Shown: positions 1 to 9,192 of the stretch, piece by piece | How the letters are laid out: each line of letters starts with the position of its first letter | Numbering within the stretch: position 1 is the first letter of the stretch | DNA from: Paraburkholderia silvatlantica | Lineage (GTDB): Bacteria > Pseudomonadota > Gammaproteobacteria > Burkholderiales > Burkholderiaceae | Reading direction: 5' to 3' | Length of the DNA: 64,000 nt | Assembly: GCF_003096715.1 (NCBI RefSeq) | Contig: NZ_QEOL01000019.1 | Span: 108,244-172,243, forward strand | Position numbers and translations under genes: made by a program | The notes under the pieces: generated by a model | The model's input: the letters and a program-made list of their open reading frames with translations, nothing else | What the model was told of the DNA's origin: nothing | Database searches by the model: none

Positions 1-584
1 CAGTCGTTCTCGGCCGCCCTGCTGATCCAGTAAGGAGCGGGCGTACGCTCGGCGAGCCAGTTGCTGATATGACAGATGATGTCGGTACCGGCCACGCCGA
101 GCAGCCGCGCGGTCTCGATGAAATGAATGTCCATGCAGATCAGCAGACCAACGCGCCCGATCGGCGTATCGAAAACCTGGTGACCGAGGTTGCCCGGCGC
201 CGCCCACTTCGGCTCCGAAATATACGGGTGCGTCTTGCGATGACAGCCGAGCACGCCTTCCGGGCCGATCAGCACAGCCGAGTTGTAGTAAAGCCCGGTG
301 GCGGGATCGACCTCGGGCATCCCGAGCACCACGTAACAGCCGTACTGTTTCGCCAGTTCGACAAAGCGTGTCGTGGTCGGGCCCGGCACCGGCTCGACAT
401 ACGGCGAGACTTCCGCGCGATCGACCCAGCAGTAGCCGGTCGTCGCCATCTCCGGCGTGGTGATGAGCCGCGCACCCTCGCGCGCCGCCTGTCCGACGAG
501 CCGCAGCAGCGCGTCGATATTGTCGTGCTTGCGAAACATCGTCGGCTCGAACTGCACGGCCGCGACTTTTAGCTGATTCGTCAT
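1..584 (-). CDS. Carbon-nitrogen hydrolase (nitrilase superfamily), 3' end outside window
   Basis: Reading leftwards from an ATG with a GGAGAAG ribosome site, the first 194 codons of a nitrilase-superfamily amidohydrolase are visible. The expected Glu-Lys-Cys triad is in place: Glu in TTPEMATTGY, Lys in CHRKTHPY and the nucleophilic Cys in LLICMDIHF. These enzymes cleave non-peptide C-N bonds of amides or carbamoyl compounds in the cytoplasm. The product specificity cannot be read from this part. The C-terminal third lies beyond the window edge. It points the same way as the sugar-type ABC genes behind it, so it may act on the compound they import; that link is inference. Confidence 0.88.
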   Translation of the reverse strand, partial: MTNQLKVAAVQFEPTMFRKHDNIDALLRLVGQAAREGARLITTPEMATTGYCWVDRAEVSPYVEPVPGPTTTRFVELAKQYGCYVVLGMPEVDPATGLYYNSAVLIGPEGVLGCHRKTHPYISEPKWAAPGNLGHQVFDTPIGRVGLLICMDIHFIETARLLGVAGTDIICHISNWLAERTPAPYWISRAAEND

Positions 585-690
585 GCCTGATTCTTCTCCA
601 AGATAAGGGTCGAAGCCGCGTTGTTCGTGGCGTCAACCGCGACGATTCGCGATGCAGGCCGCGGCGCGCCGCGGGCGTGACCGCTGCGGC

Positions 691-2214
691 TCATCCTGCG
701 TGACCGGTCATCAACGCGACCAGTTCGCGCTCGTCGAGCTGCTCGCGCGGCAGGTCCGCCCTGACCTTGCCGTCGTACATCACAAGACAGCGGTCCGACA
801 TGCGGATCAGTTCGGCGAGTTCGGTCGAGTAGACGAGCACCGAGCCGCCCTTTTCGGCGAACCGGTCGATGGCCTGATAAATGATTTCTTTGGTGCCGAC
901 ATCGACGCCGCGAGTCGGATCGAACAGCAGCAGCGTTTTCGCTCCGGTGAGCAGCGCCCGCGCGATCAGTGCCTTCTGCTGGTTGCCGCCCGACAAATTG
1001 CCGATCCGAAAGCGCAGATAGCGGCGCTCGAGTTCCACCTGCGGCGCGACGTTGCCGATCGATCTCGCTTCATGCCGCGCCGAAATCACGCCGCAGCGTG
1101 CCATCCGCCGCAGCACCGACTGCGTCACGTTGGCGGCCGTCGTCAGGTGCGGAAATATGCCTTCGTTCTTGCGATCCTCGGCGACGAACGCGACCCCACC
1201 TTGCAACGTCAGCGCATGGGCGGGGTTCTTGAAGCGCACCGGCCGCCCTCCCATCACGATCTGGCCGCTGACCGGCTGGCTCTGGCCCGCCAGCGTGCGA
1301 AACAATTCACGCTGGCCTTGCCCTTCGAGCGCGGCGACACCCAGCACTTCGCCGCGCGCCAGTCGCAGCGACACCGAATCGAAGCCCTTGCCGGTCAGAT
1401 CGTTGAGCACGAGTGCATCGACGCGCGGCCTCACTTCGGGCTTGCGCGACGGCGCGAGCGAGTGCGTCGCGCGCCGGCCTACCATCATTTCGAAAATGTC
1501 GGCATCGCTCACGTCATTGAGCGCGACGGTCGAAATGCTCCTGCCGCTGCGCAGGATCGTCGCGCTCGACGCCAGCTCGCGAATCTCGGCGAGCCGGTGC
1601 GAGATGTACAGCACCGCCGTGCCCTGCTGCGTCACGCGCCGCACGAGCCCGAACAGCCAGTCGACGTCGGCAAGCGCGCCGGTCGGCTCGTCGAGGATCA
1701 GCAGCTTCGGCTGCCGGTACATCGCACGTACGATTTCGATGCGCTGGCGCGCAGCCAGCGACAGGCTGTCGACCGTCGCACCAGCGGCTACGTCCGTGAC
1801 ACCGTATGCGGCCAGCACCTGCGTCACCGCGTCGTTCATCCGCTCGACAGAGATCAGGCCGCCGGCGTGCCTGAGCGAGCCGGGCAGGAAGAAGTTCTGC
1901 GCGACCGACAGATTGGGCACGAGGCTCAACTCCTGAAAGGCCGTCGATACGCCCGCGGCACGGGCCTCGATCAGGCGCGCCGGCCGGTACGGCGCGCTGT
2001 CGAGCGTCATCCTGCCGGTATCTGGCCGGACGACGCCGGACAGCACCTTGACGAGCGTCGACTTGCCCGCGCCGTTTTCGCCGAGCAGCGCCTGAATCTC
2101 GCCGGGCCGGATGCTCAACGACACGTCTTCGAGCGCGACAGTCGCGCCGTACGACTTCGACAGCGACCGCATGTCCGCAGTGAACCGGTCAAGCGCGCTT
2201 ATCTGCGTTCCCAT
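691..2214 (-). CDS. Sugar-type ABC transporter ATPase (RbsA/XylG-like, two nucleotide-binding domains)
   Basis: A 507-residue protein with two fused ATPase domains, as in RbsA, MglA and XylG. Domain 1 has Walker A GENGAGKST near residue 45 and Walker B LLILDEPTGAL. Domain 2 has the signature LSGGNQQKALIARAL and a degenerate Walker A, which is normal for this family. It energises import through the permeases encoded upstream. It is the last gene of the minus-strand set binding protein (upstream), permease, ATPase. The spacing to the binding-protein gene is about 50 bases, so one transcript is likely. The substrate is not determined; the family takes up pentoses, hexoses, polyols and related molecules. 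Confidence 0.93.
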   Translation of the reverse strand: MGTQISALDRFTADMRSLSKSYGATVALEDVSLSIRPGEIQALLGENGAGKSTLVKVLSGVVRPDTGRMTLDSAPYRPARLIEARAAGVSTAFQELSLVPNLSVAQNFFLPGSLRHAGGLISVERMNDAVTQVLAAYGVTDVAAGATVDSLSLAARQRIEIVRAMYRQPKLLILDEPTGALADVDWLFGLVRRVTQQGTAVLYISHRLAEIRELASSATILRSGRSISTVALNDVSDADIFEMMVGRRATHSLAPSRKPEVRPRVDALVLNDLTGKGFDSVSLRLARGEVLGVAALEGQGQRELFRTLAGQSQPVSGQIVMGGRPVRFKNPAHALTLQGGVAFVAEDRKNEGIFPHLTTAANVTQSVLRRMARCGVISARHEARSIGNVAPQVELERRYLRFRIGNLSGGNQQKALIARALLTGAKTLLLFDPTRGVDVGTKEIIYQAIDRFAEKGGSVLVYSTELAELIRMSDRCLVMYDGKVRADLPREQLDERELVALMTGHAG

Positions 2215-2262
2215 ACGTCGATCTCCGATGCGGCCTCGCCGCTTTTGCGTTGATGGTTGCGC

Positions 2263-3489
2263 TCAGGGTTTCGCCGAGACCTTGACGACCGTCAGCCGGT
2301 ACTCGTCGGGCGCCGCCTTGCAACTGCTGCAGTTGATGCCCGGCTCGTCGGCGGCCTGTTTGATCGCGGCCGGCAGCGGCTGGATCGTCGCACCCGGTGT
2401 CGGTTTGCCGGTCAGCACCGCATCGAGGCTCACTTCAGGCAGCGTCGTCGGGTTGTAGATCTCGGTCGAGAAGCCATCGGGCACGAGGCCGGCGGCAAAC
2501 ACGTTGCAGCCGTCGGCGATGGTCTTGCCGTTGCACAGCTTGATCTGGTCGGCCGCGGCCCATGGCAGCGGGTATTCGATGTTGGTCGGCTTCAGGTCGC
2601 GCTTGCCGGTCAGAACTTCCATCATCAGCTTGAAAGCGTACCCCGCCGTAGCCGGCGGCGATCCGGATGAGACGCCCTTGAAGCCGCGTTGCACGTAGTC
2701 CTTGTTGAGGAAGCCGAGGCGGAAACCGTTCATGTTCTCGCCGGTGATCGGCACCATCCTGCCCTTGCGGTCGGCGACCGCGCGCAGCACGCCGGCCTCG
2801 CCGAGTTCGGACCAGATGCCGTCGACATCGGGATGAGCGGCCAGTGCCTTGGCGGTTTCCTTCTGGCTGACGCGGTCGTCCCAGTAGCCGTAGTACTCCG
2901 ATACCACCTGAATGCCGGGATACTGCGCGAACACGTGGCGCGCGCCGTCGGCGTGACGCTTGTCAACCGACGTGCCCGGCACACCGCGGTTCATGAAGAT
3001 CTTGCCGTGGCCGCCAAGTTCGTTGACGAGCGCCTGTGCGGTGTTCTCTCCGAAGCCCGCTGAAATGTAGCTGACGTTGTACGCGCACGGCTCCGTGACG
3101 GTCGAGTCGTACATGAAAAATTTGACCCCTTTTTCGCAGCCGCGTTTGACGGTGCGGTTCAGCGCGGTAGGTGAAATCGGGAAGCTGATGATGCCGTCGG
3201 CCTTCGCGTCGATCATGCTTTCGTAGGCGGCAATCTGCGCCTGCGGATCGGTGCCCGAAATCACCACTTTCAGGTCGACCATCTTGTCGTACGGGGGCGT
3301 TTTCGCGAGCGCCTGAATCATGTTCGACGTCTCGCTCATCCAGTTATTGCCCGAGTAGCTGAGGCTCAGGAAGATCTTGTACTTTCTGGCCGGCGCGCTT
3401 TGCGCCGACGCGCCCGACCACGCGGTGCCGAGCAGCGACGCGCCGATCAGCACCGCGCAGAGTGTCTTGAACAAGGCTTTGCTTTTCAT
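2263..3489 (-). CDS. ABC transporter periplasmic substrate-binding protein (CUT2-type)
   Basis: A 408-residue exported binding protein. The start is the ATG after which a signal peptide follows: a Lys-rich n-region, a hydrophobic stretch around LIGASLLGTAW and a cleavage region near GASAQS. The mature part resembles sugar-binding proteins of the RbsB/type 1 periplasmic-binding fold (ISGTDPQAQIAAYESMIDAKADGIISF; HPDVDGIWSELG). A CSSC pair near the C-terminus is unusual and could form a disulfide. It would deliver ligand to the permease encoded at 3600-4625. A much longer in-frame reading (to 4467) exists only because no stop interrupts the antisense frame of the permease; the signal peptide fixes the real start. 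Confidence 0.92.
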   Translation of the reverse strand: MKSKALFKTLCAVLIGASLLGTAWSGASAQSAPARKYKIFLSLSYSGNNWMSETSNMIQALAKTPPYDKMVDLKVVISGTDPQAQIAAYESMIDAKADGIISFPISPTALNRTVKRGCEKGVKFFMYDSTVTEPCAYNVSYISAGFGENTAQALVNELGGHGKIFMNRGVPGTSVDKRHADGARHVFAQYPGIQVVSEYYGYWDDRVSQKETAKALAAHPDVDGIWSELGEAGVLRAVADRKGRMVPITGENMNGFRLGFLNKDYVQRGFKGVSSGSPPATAGYAFKLMMEVLTGKRDLKPTNIEYPLPWAAADQIKLCNGKTIADGCNVFAAGLVPDGFSTEIYNPTTLPEVSLDAVLTGKPTPGATIQPLPAAIKQAADEPGINCSSCKAAPDEYRLTVVKVSAKP

Positions 3490-3599
3490 AGGTATCCCAC
3501 TTTGAAGAAGTGAATGAATCAGTGGATGAATGCAACCTTCTGGTGTGGGGTGAAACTTCAATCTGGAGAAGCCACGAGCCTGTGCCGCGCCGAACATGC

Positions 3600-4625
3600 T
3601 CAGCGTCGGAGCCGCGAAAACCACGTCGCAAGCGAACCCGCCGACGAGCTTTGGCACAGCAGCGCGACGACGATGACAAGGCCCGACACGATCAGCCGCC
3701 AGCCCTGGGCGAGACCCGTGGCGGCAATCACCGAATCGAGCGTCGTGAGAAACAGCGTGCCGACGATGGTCCCGAGAAAACTGCCGCGGCCGCCGAGAAT
3801 AGACGAGCCGCCCACCACGACAGCGGCGATCGAAGGCAACAGATAAGGCTCGCCCATCATCAGCGTGGCACCGCCCGAGTAGCCGGTCAGCAGTGCGCCG
3901 CCGGCGGCCGCGCATATCGCGCTGCCCGTATAGGTGAGCACCAGCGTGCGCGTCACGGGAATGCCCGACACGCGCGCGGCGCCGAGACTGCCGCCGATCG
4001 CGTAGAGGTTGCGTCCAAACACGGTACGCGTTTGCAGCATGAGGCCCACAACGCAGATCGCGACGAACACGAGCACGACGACCGGCACGTTCAGCAGCGA
4101 GCCTTTCATCAGCGCTTCGAGGAACAGCGGCGAACCGCCAAGCGTGCTTCCGCTCGTGTAGCCGAGCGCGATCGAGCCGACGATGATGCCGACACCCATG
4201 GTCATGATGAACGGCGGAATCTTCAGCCACGCGATGCCCACGCCGCTCAATGCGCCTATCAGCCCGGCGCCGACAAGGATGGCCGGCATCAGATACCAGG
4301 CGCCCGCATTCGAGCTGCCGATCAGCGCGGTGCTCATCACGCCGCCGAACATGAACAGCGACGCCACCGACAGGTCGAGTCCGCCAGACAGGATCACGAG
4401 CCCCTGGCCGAACGCGGCGACCAGCAGAAAGCAGCCGAGCGTCAGCACCGTGCTCACCTGCGCCCACGATCCGAGGCTCGAGCTGATGAGCCGCGAGCAG
4501 GCGATCATCAGCACGGTCAGCGCAAACAACAGGCCCGCGCTCAGATAGTCGGGGTTGACCCGGCTTGCGCGGCGCGCGTCGCTTCTCGGACTGGCCATCG
4601 TGACATTGGTCGAATTCGTCGTCAT
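3600..4625 (-). CDS. Sugar-type ABC transporter permease (RbsC-like)
   Basis: A 341-residue integral membrane protein of the RbsC/XylH class with about ten hydrophobic segments. The family signature region is clear around GQGLVILSGGLDLSVAS and again GGSSILGGRGSFLGTIVG near the C-terminus. It forms the membrane channel for the binding protein and ATPase encoded downstream. Its ATG overlaps the stop codon of a second permease (ATGA), which is the normal arrangement for paired CUT2 permeases. That partner is broken (4622-4841), so this permease would have to work as a homodimer or the system is non-functional. Confidence 0.92.
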   Translation of the reverse strand: MTTNSTNVTMASPRSDARRASRVNPDYLSAGLLFALTVLMIACSRLISSSLGSWAQVSTVLTLGCFLLVAAFGQGLVILSGGLDLSVASLFMFGGVMSTALIGSSNAGAWYLMPAILVGAGLIGALSGVGIAWLKIPPFIMTMGVGIIVGSIALGYTSGSTLGGSPLFLEALMKGSLLNVPVVVLVFVAICVVGLMLQTRTVFGRNLYAIGGSLGAARVSGIPVTRTLVLTYTGSAICAAAGGALLTGYSGGATLMMGEPYLLPSIAAVVVGGSSILGGRGSFLGTIVGTLFLTTLDSVIAATGLAQGWRLIVSGLVIVVALLCQSSSAGSLATWFSRLRR

Positions 4626-4841
4626 GCCACTCTCCGCGCGTGATGCGTGCGGTTCAGACCGCGCTCAGCCAGAATCGCCAGAATCAGAAGAACACCCTGA
4701 AAGAGGCCGGTGTAGAACGACGACACGCCGACCGCGAACAGCATCTTTTGCATCAGCAGCAACACGCTGGCGCCGATCATCGAACCGATCGCACCACCCT
4801 GGCCGCCGCCGAGGCTTGTGCCGCCGAGCGCAACCGCCGAG
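4622..4841 (-). pseudogene. 3' remnant of a second RbsC-like ABC permease
   Basis: In the frame that ends with the TGA overlapping the start of the intact permease, about 67 codons of a second RbsC-like permease can be read. They begin around GGTSLGGGQGGAIGSMIGAS and continue through SSFYTGLFQGVLLILAILAE. This is the typical permease C-terminus. Everything upstream is missing: around position 4841 the sequence switches into a hydrolase gene in another frame. There is no start codon or ribosome site of its own. The junction is direct, with no insertion sequence, so a simple deletion is the likely cause. Confidence 0.85.
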
Positions 4842-5708
4842 CCGGTTCTCCCTGAAAATCTGCCGGATGGTTTGCAGATACCAGCGCCCGGGCAGGTCGA
4901 GCGGGTTCTCGTACCAGCTCTGGAACGCTTCTTCCTTTTTCACGTAAGCCGGGTCGTCGATGTGCTCGTACAGATCGATGTGCTCCGTCACGTAGTGCTG
5001 GTCCGGGTGCATGTTTTTCCATCCGCTCAGCATGAAACGGCCTCGCATCAGGCCGCCGCCAAGCTTCACCAGTTCTTCGTAGAACGACTCGGGATAAGTG
5101 TGCACCATCCGCTTGATGGGACCGTCACCCGCGTCGGTGTCGATCGGCGAACCGGCCAGCACGAGACTCGCGACCTTGTGCGGAAAGCGGGCGGCATACA
5201 TGGCCGACATCCAGCCGCCCTGGCACAGGCCCACCAGGTTCACCCGGCCGCCGAGCTCGTCGACGCACACGTTGATCTCGGCGAGATACTGGTCGATCTC
5301 CAGATCCTTCATGTCCTCCGTCGCCGACTTCCAGTCGGTCAGGAAAAGCCGCGACAGTCCGTGCTCGCGCAACGTTTGCATCAGGCTCTGACCCGGCTGG
5401 AAGTCGGCGATCATCGCGCGGTGGCCGGCGTACGGCGCATCGACGATGGTCGGCAGGCCCTGCGGGTTGTCGCCGGAGTAGTCGCGCAGAACCATCGTGC
5501 GCAGGTCCAGCAACGGCCGGTTGGCCGTGGCGAGCGCGGGATGCAGTTCGAAATGGAGCCGCTCTTCTTCCGCGAGGAAAGCGAGATTTCTGGCCGACAG
5601 CGAAGCGCCGGTTTCCATCAAGGCTGCGGTGGCCGCCATCGGCCAGAAAAGCGGCAGCGCGAGCATCGACGTACTGCCGGGACTTTGAGTTTCACGAGGG
5701 TGGCTCAA
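4842..5708 (-). pseudogene. PhaC-like alpha/beta hydrolase, 3' end deleted
   Basis: About 290 codons of an alpha/beta hydrolase related to polyhydroxyalkanoate synthases. A lipase-box-like GLCQGG lies at the expected nucleophile position, with cysteine rather than serine as in PHA synthases. Family-typical stretches include FLTDWKSATEDMKDLEIDQY. The best start is a TTG at 5706-5708 with GGAGAAA six bases upstream. After IRQIFRENRL the frame runs into the permease remnant. The downstream Asp and His of the triad are therefore lost. The readable open frame continues to 4665 only as out-of-frame permease sequence, giving a chimeric tail that should not fold as a hydrolase. Confidence 0.8.
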
Positions 5709-6031
5709 GGGAATTTCTCCGTTCTTGGTGCAGCGTGTGGAAATCCAGACTTCCCGTGTCACGCGTGGTCCGACATGTCCGCTCCTTGCAGGTCAGGTAG
5801 CGGGTGAGCACAGGCGAAGATTACGCACCCTCTGAGAACAAGGCGCATTGATTTACATCAAATTTATTGCGCTGCACAATCCCAGGTGTGCGCACCCAGG
5901 TCATAGGCAAAACCTTTCCACTTCATCGGGAAACAATATTTTCTCGGGATTGTGGCCAGGTAAATTTCCTGGGTGGCCGCACCGCACCCCGATATGTCGG
6001 GGCCCTCTCCGCCGCTTCAGGACAACGACCC
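5709..6031. other. Divergent intergenic region, 323 bp
   Basis: This spacer lies between the broken hydrolase (minus) and the amino-acid ABC operon (plus). It is more AT-rich than the flanks near 5840-5960. Its clearest element is the motif at 5928-5942, which recurs upstream of the Rieske oxygenase gene. No convincing small gene was found. Confidence 0.6.
5928..5942 (+). promoter_or_regulatory. Shared operator-like motif, copy 1
   Basis: The sequence GGGAAACAATATTTT lies 90 bases before the first gene of the amino-acid-type importer operon. The same motif, with one extra A, occurs at 14844-14859 before the Rieske oxygenase. In both places a pyrimidine-rich TTTCC element precedes GGGAAA, giving an interrupted inverted repeat. 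The likely reader is the LysR protein at 13858-14784, by position only. Confidence 0.6.
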
Positions 6032-6871
6032 ATGAATCTTTTCCAGCACTGGAAACACCACGTTTGTGCCGCCATGATGCTGACCGCGAGCCTGGCCGCG
6101 AGTCTGCCCGCCCACGCCGACGACCTGCTTGGCCGCGTCAGGCAGCACGGCGAACTCGTTGTCGGAACCGAGATGCAGTTCGCGCCGTTCGATTTTCTGG
6201 AGAACGGCCAGCAAGCCGGCTTCAACAAGGATCTGTTCGCAGCCGTCGGCAAAATCATGGGCGTGAAGGTGCGCTTCATCGACCTGCCCTGGGACAGCGT
6301 GCTGCCCGGCCTCGACGCGAAGAAGTTCGACATGGTCGCCGGCCCCCTCACGGTCACGAAGGCGCGCATGGAACGCTACGCCTTCACCTACCCCATCGCC
6401 GACGCCACCGACGCGCTCCTCAAGCGCGCCAGCGACGCGAGCATCAAGCAGCCGTCCGACATCGCGGGCAAGGTCGTCGGCGCGCAAAAGAGCAGCGCGC
6501 AAAACGAACAGTTGAAGGCTTACGCCGCGACTCTCAAGCAAGCGCCCGACGTGCGCGAATACGTCGACAACAACCAGGCCTACGCCGATCTCGCGTCGGG
6601 GCGCCTCGCCGCCGTCGCGAACTCGCTCACGAATATCGCCTATGTCGCGAAGCAGCGCCCGGCTGTGTTCGCGGTCGTGCAGCCCGCGTTCGGCTCGAAG
6701 GTGTATTTCGCCTATTGCATGCGCAAGGACGCCGACAGCCAGTCGCTCGACGACGCCTTCAACGCCGCCATCAGCACGCTGAACAAGAACGGCGAGCTAG
6801 CGGCGCTGCAAAAGAAGTGGTTCGGCGTGGCCGTGAGCCTGCCGATGGCCGTGCCGACGCCCAATATCTGA
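6032..6871 (+). CDS. Amino-acid-type ABC transporter substrate-binding protein
   Basis: A 279-residue exported solute-binding protein of the polar amino acid family (SBP_bac_3, as HisJ and FliY). The signal peptide ends near LPAHADDLL. The opening GELVVGTEMQFAPFDFLENG and later FDMVAGPLTVTKARMERYAFTYP are classic for the fold. The start chosen is the ATG at the signal peptide; an in-frame extension to 5867 has no signal and crosses the operator region. It heads a five-gene plus-strand operon with two permeases, an ATPase and an aldolase. The ligand is not predictable from sequence; a charged amino acid or amine derivative is plausible given the neighbours. Confidence 0.93.
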   Translation: MNLFQHWKHHVCAAMMLTASLAASLPAHADDLLGRVRQHGELVVGTEMQFAPFDFLENGQQAGFNKDLFAAVGKIMGVKVRFIDLPWDSVLPGLDAKKFDMVAGPLTVTKARMERYAFTYPIADATDALLKRASDASIKQPSDIAGKVVGAQKSSAQNEQLKAYAATLKQAPDVREYVDNNQAYADLASGRLAAVANSLTNIAYVAKQRPAVFAVVQPAFGSKVYFAYCMRKDADSQSLDDAFNAAISTLNKNGELAALQKKWFGVAVSLPMAVPTPNI

Positions 6872-6938
6872 GTGTCGCAATAGTAGTGTCGTCAATAGCG
6901 CGCCGTCCGCGCCTCACACTTCGACAAGGCGATTCGAC

Positions 6939-7589
6939 ATGTTCAGTCTGAGCGCGTTCTGCGATGCCCTGCCCCTGCTGCTTCACGCGTCGCTCACGAC
7001 GCTCGCCGTTTCGTCGGCCGGGCTCGTGATCGGCTTCTTCATTGCGCTCGCGGTGTGCGCGGCGCGGCTTTCCCAGAAGCGCGCGCTGCGCGTTGCCGCC
7101 ACGGTCTATGTGCGCGTGCTGCGCGGCATTCCGTTGCTCGTGCAACTTCTTCTGGTCTATTACCTGTTGCCGTTCATCGGCATCAACGTGCCGCCGCTCA
7201 CGGCAGCCATCAGCGCCGTGTCGCTCTGTTCGGCAGCGTATATCGCCGAAATCCTGCGCGGCGGCTTTGCGAATCTCGCACGCGGACAAACCGAAGCGGC
7301 GCGCATGCTCGGGCTCTGCGCGTTCGACCAGCTTCGACGCGTGCAGATTCCGCAGGTACTGCGCTCGACCTTGCCGTCGCTCGTCAACGAGATGGTGCTG
7401 CTGATCAAGGCGTCGTCGCTCATTTCGGTCGTCGGCGTCGCCGAAGTCACGCGCACCGCGCAGAACATCGCGGCCAGCACCTATCAGCCGCTCGAAGCGT
7501 ATGCCGCGGCGGGCCTGATCTATTTCGTCCTGTGCGGCACCCTGGCGTTGATGGCGCACGGCGCGGAGCGGCGCCTGCGCGCCGCCTGA
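6939..7589 (+). CDS. Amino-acid ABC transporter permease (HisM/HisQ family)
   Basis: A 216-residue membrane protein with about five hydrophobic segments. It has the EAA loop typical of polar amino acid permeases (QTEAARMLGLCAFDQLRRVQIPQ), which contacts the ATPase. VRVLRGIPLLVQLLLVYY is the usual family sequence after the second helix. It pairs with the next permease and the ATPase at 8293. The operon spacing is short (67 bases from the binding protein, 25 to the next gene). Confidence 0.93.
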   Translation: MFSLSAFCDALPLLLHASLTTLAVSSAGLVIGFFIALAVCAARLSQKRALRVAATVYVRVLRGIPLLVQLLLVYYLLPFIGINVPPLTAAISAVSLCSAAYIAEILRGGFANLARGQTEAARMLGLCAFDQLRRVQIPQVLRSTLPSLVNEMVLLIKASSLISVVGVAEVTRTAQNIAASTYQPLEAYAAAGLIYFVLCGTLALMAHGAERRLRAA

Positions 7590-7614
7590 CGCGAACGGGC
7601 ATACGGAGCCGGCC

Positions 7615-8277
7615 ATGTCCCAGTTCGACTTGCATGTCATCACGAACAACCTTCCGCAAATCGGCGCGGGCTTCGCCACGACGATCGGCATGTGGCTCGC
7701 GGGCGTCGCGCTCGGCGCGGCCATCGGCCTCACGGTCGCGCTGTTGCAGCAAGGCGGCGGCCGTGGCACACGCGCGCTGCTGCGCGTGTATATCGAACTC
7801 TTTCGCGGCACACCCTTTCTCGTGCAGCTTTTCCTGCTCTATTACGGCGGCCCCGCGCTGGGTTTGATGCTCACGCCCGCGAGCGCGGGCGTGGTGAGTC
7901 TCGCACTCTACGCGGGCGCCTACTTCGCCGAAGTCTTTCGCGGCGGCTTCGCCTCCGTGCCGCGCGGCCATCTCGAAGCGGCCGTGTGCCTCGGCCTCAC
8001 CCGCTGGCAGGCGATCTGGCGCATCGAGCTGCCGCAAATGCTGGCGCTCATCACGCCCGCGCTGGCCAATCTCACGATCGTGCTCAGCAAGGAAACGGCC
8101 GTGCTCTCGATCGTGACGGTGCCCGAGCTCACCTTCGTGCTGACCGGCATCGGCTCCGCAACCTTCGCCTTCGTGGAAACGCTGCTCGTGCTGTGCGTCT
8201 GCTATCTGCTGCTTGTCGAAGCGGCGACACTCGCCGGCAACTGGGCCGAACGGCGCGTGAGCCGCTTCATGGCATGA
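7615..8277 (+). CDS. Amino-acid ABC transporter permease, second subunit
   Basis: A 220-residue permease of the same family as the gene before it. FRGTPFLVQLFLLYYGGPAL marks the conserved region after the second helix, and GHLEAAVCLGLTRWQAIWRIELPQ is the EAA loop. The two permeases would form the heterodimeric channel. The gene is followed after 15 bases by the ATPase gene. Confidence 0.93.
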   Translation: MSQFDLHVITNNLPQIGAGFATTIGMWLAGVALGAAIGLTVALLQQGGGRGTRALLRVYIELFRGTPFLVQLFLLYYGGPALGLMLTPASAGVVSLALYAGAYFAEVFRGGFASVPRGHLEAAVCLGLTRWQAIWRIELPQMLALITPALANLTIVLSKETAVLSIVTVPELTFVLTGIGSATFAFVETLLVLCVCYLLLVEAATLAGNWAERRVSRFMA

Positions 8278-8292
8278 ACCCTGGAGATCCGC

Positions 8293-9162
8293 ATGAATAA
8301 TCCGGCCGAACCCGGGCCCGCTTTTCTGGGCGCGAGCGCCCCGCACGTTTCGCCCGCACCGCTGATCCAGGTGAAGGATCTCTACAAGCGCTTTGGCCAT
8401 ACCGACATTTTGCGCGGCGTCGATCTGAGCGTCGCGAAGTCGGAGGTCGTTTGCATCATCGGACCGTCCGGCTCCGGCAAGAGCACGCTGCTACGCTGCA
8501 TCGCGGGGCTCGAAACCTACGATCACGGCGACGTGCGTATTGAAGGCGAATTGCTCGGCTACGTCGATCGCGGCGGGCGGCGCGTGCGGGCGGCGGCGCG
8601 CGAGGTGAACCGCGTGCGCCGCAATGTCGGCATGGTGTTTCAGCAGTTCAACCTGTGGCCGCACATGACGGCGCTGGCGAACGTGAAGGAAGCGCTGCTG
8701 CGCGTGCGCGGTCTGTCGAACCGGCAGGCAGACGAGCGCGCGGGCAAGATGCTGGAGATGGTCGGTCTTTCGCACAAGGCGAACGCGTATCCGTCGCGGC
8801 TGTCCGGCGGCCAGCAGCAGCGCGTCGCGATTGCGCGCGCGCTCGCCATGGCGCCGCACATCATGCTCTTCGACGAACCGACTTCGGCGCTCGATCCCGA
8901 ACTCGTCGGCGAGGTGCTGCAGGTGATGAAGCAGCTTGCGCGCGACGGCATGACGATGGTCGTCGTCACGCACGAAATGGGCTTCGCCGCGCAGATGGCC
9001 GACACGGTCGTCTTCATCGATCAAGGCCGCGTTGCCGTGCGCGGTGCGCCGCAACACGTGTTTCGCGAGTCGGAAAACCCGCGTTTCAAGCAGTTCCTGC
9101 AAAACTATCTGGACCGCAACGCCTTCTGGTCCGGCGCGCCGAACGCGCGGAACCCAGCGTAA
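8293..9162 (+). CDS. Amino-acid ABC transporter ATP-binding protein (HisP/GlnQ family)
   Basis: A 289-residue ATPase. Walker A is GPSGSGKST, the Q-loop is in VFQQFNLWPHMTAL, the signature is LSGGQQQRVAIARAL and Walker B is HIMLFDEPTSALDPE, with the switch His in VVVTHEMGFA. It carries an extra N-terminal stretch of about 25 residues before the domain compared with GlnQ. It couples ATP hydrolysis to import through the two preceding permeases. Confidence 0.94.
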   Translation: MNNPAEPGPAFLGASAPHVSPAPLIQVKDLYKRFGHTDILRGVDLSVAKSEVVCIIGPSGSGKSTLLRCIAGLETYDHGDVRIEGELLGYVDRGGRRVRAAAREVNRVRRNVGMVFQQFNLWPHMTALANVKEALLRVRGLSNRQADERAGKMLEMVGLSHKANAYPSRLSGGQQQRVAIARALAMAPHIMLFDEPTSALDPELVGEVLQVMKQLARDGMTMVVVTHEMGFAAQMADTVVFIDQGRVAVRGAPQHVFRESENPRFKQFLQNYLDRNAFWSGAPNARNPA

Positions 9163-9192
9163 TCCACCTCGAATCCCCTACTCCCTTCCATC

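Noticed and set aside
652..2253. Long plus-strand open frame opposite the RbsA-like ATPase
   Set aside because: It is an antisense shadow of a high-GC gene; its product is Arg/His-rich and without domains, while the minus strand shows complete Walker motifs.
2263..4467. 734-residue frame that appears to fuse a permease-region peptide to the binding protein
   Set aside because: The N-terminal 325 residues are Arg-rich noise in the wrong frame of the permease gene; the signal peptide at 3489 gives the true start.
4665..5762. 365-residue hydrolase as one intact gene
   Set aside because: The last 55 residues are out-of-frame permease sequence, so this is a deletion chimera and not a natural C-terminus.
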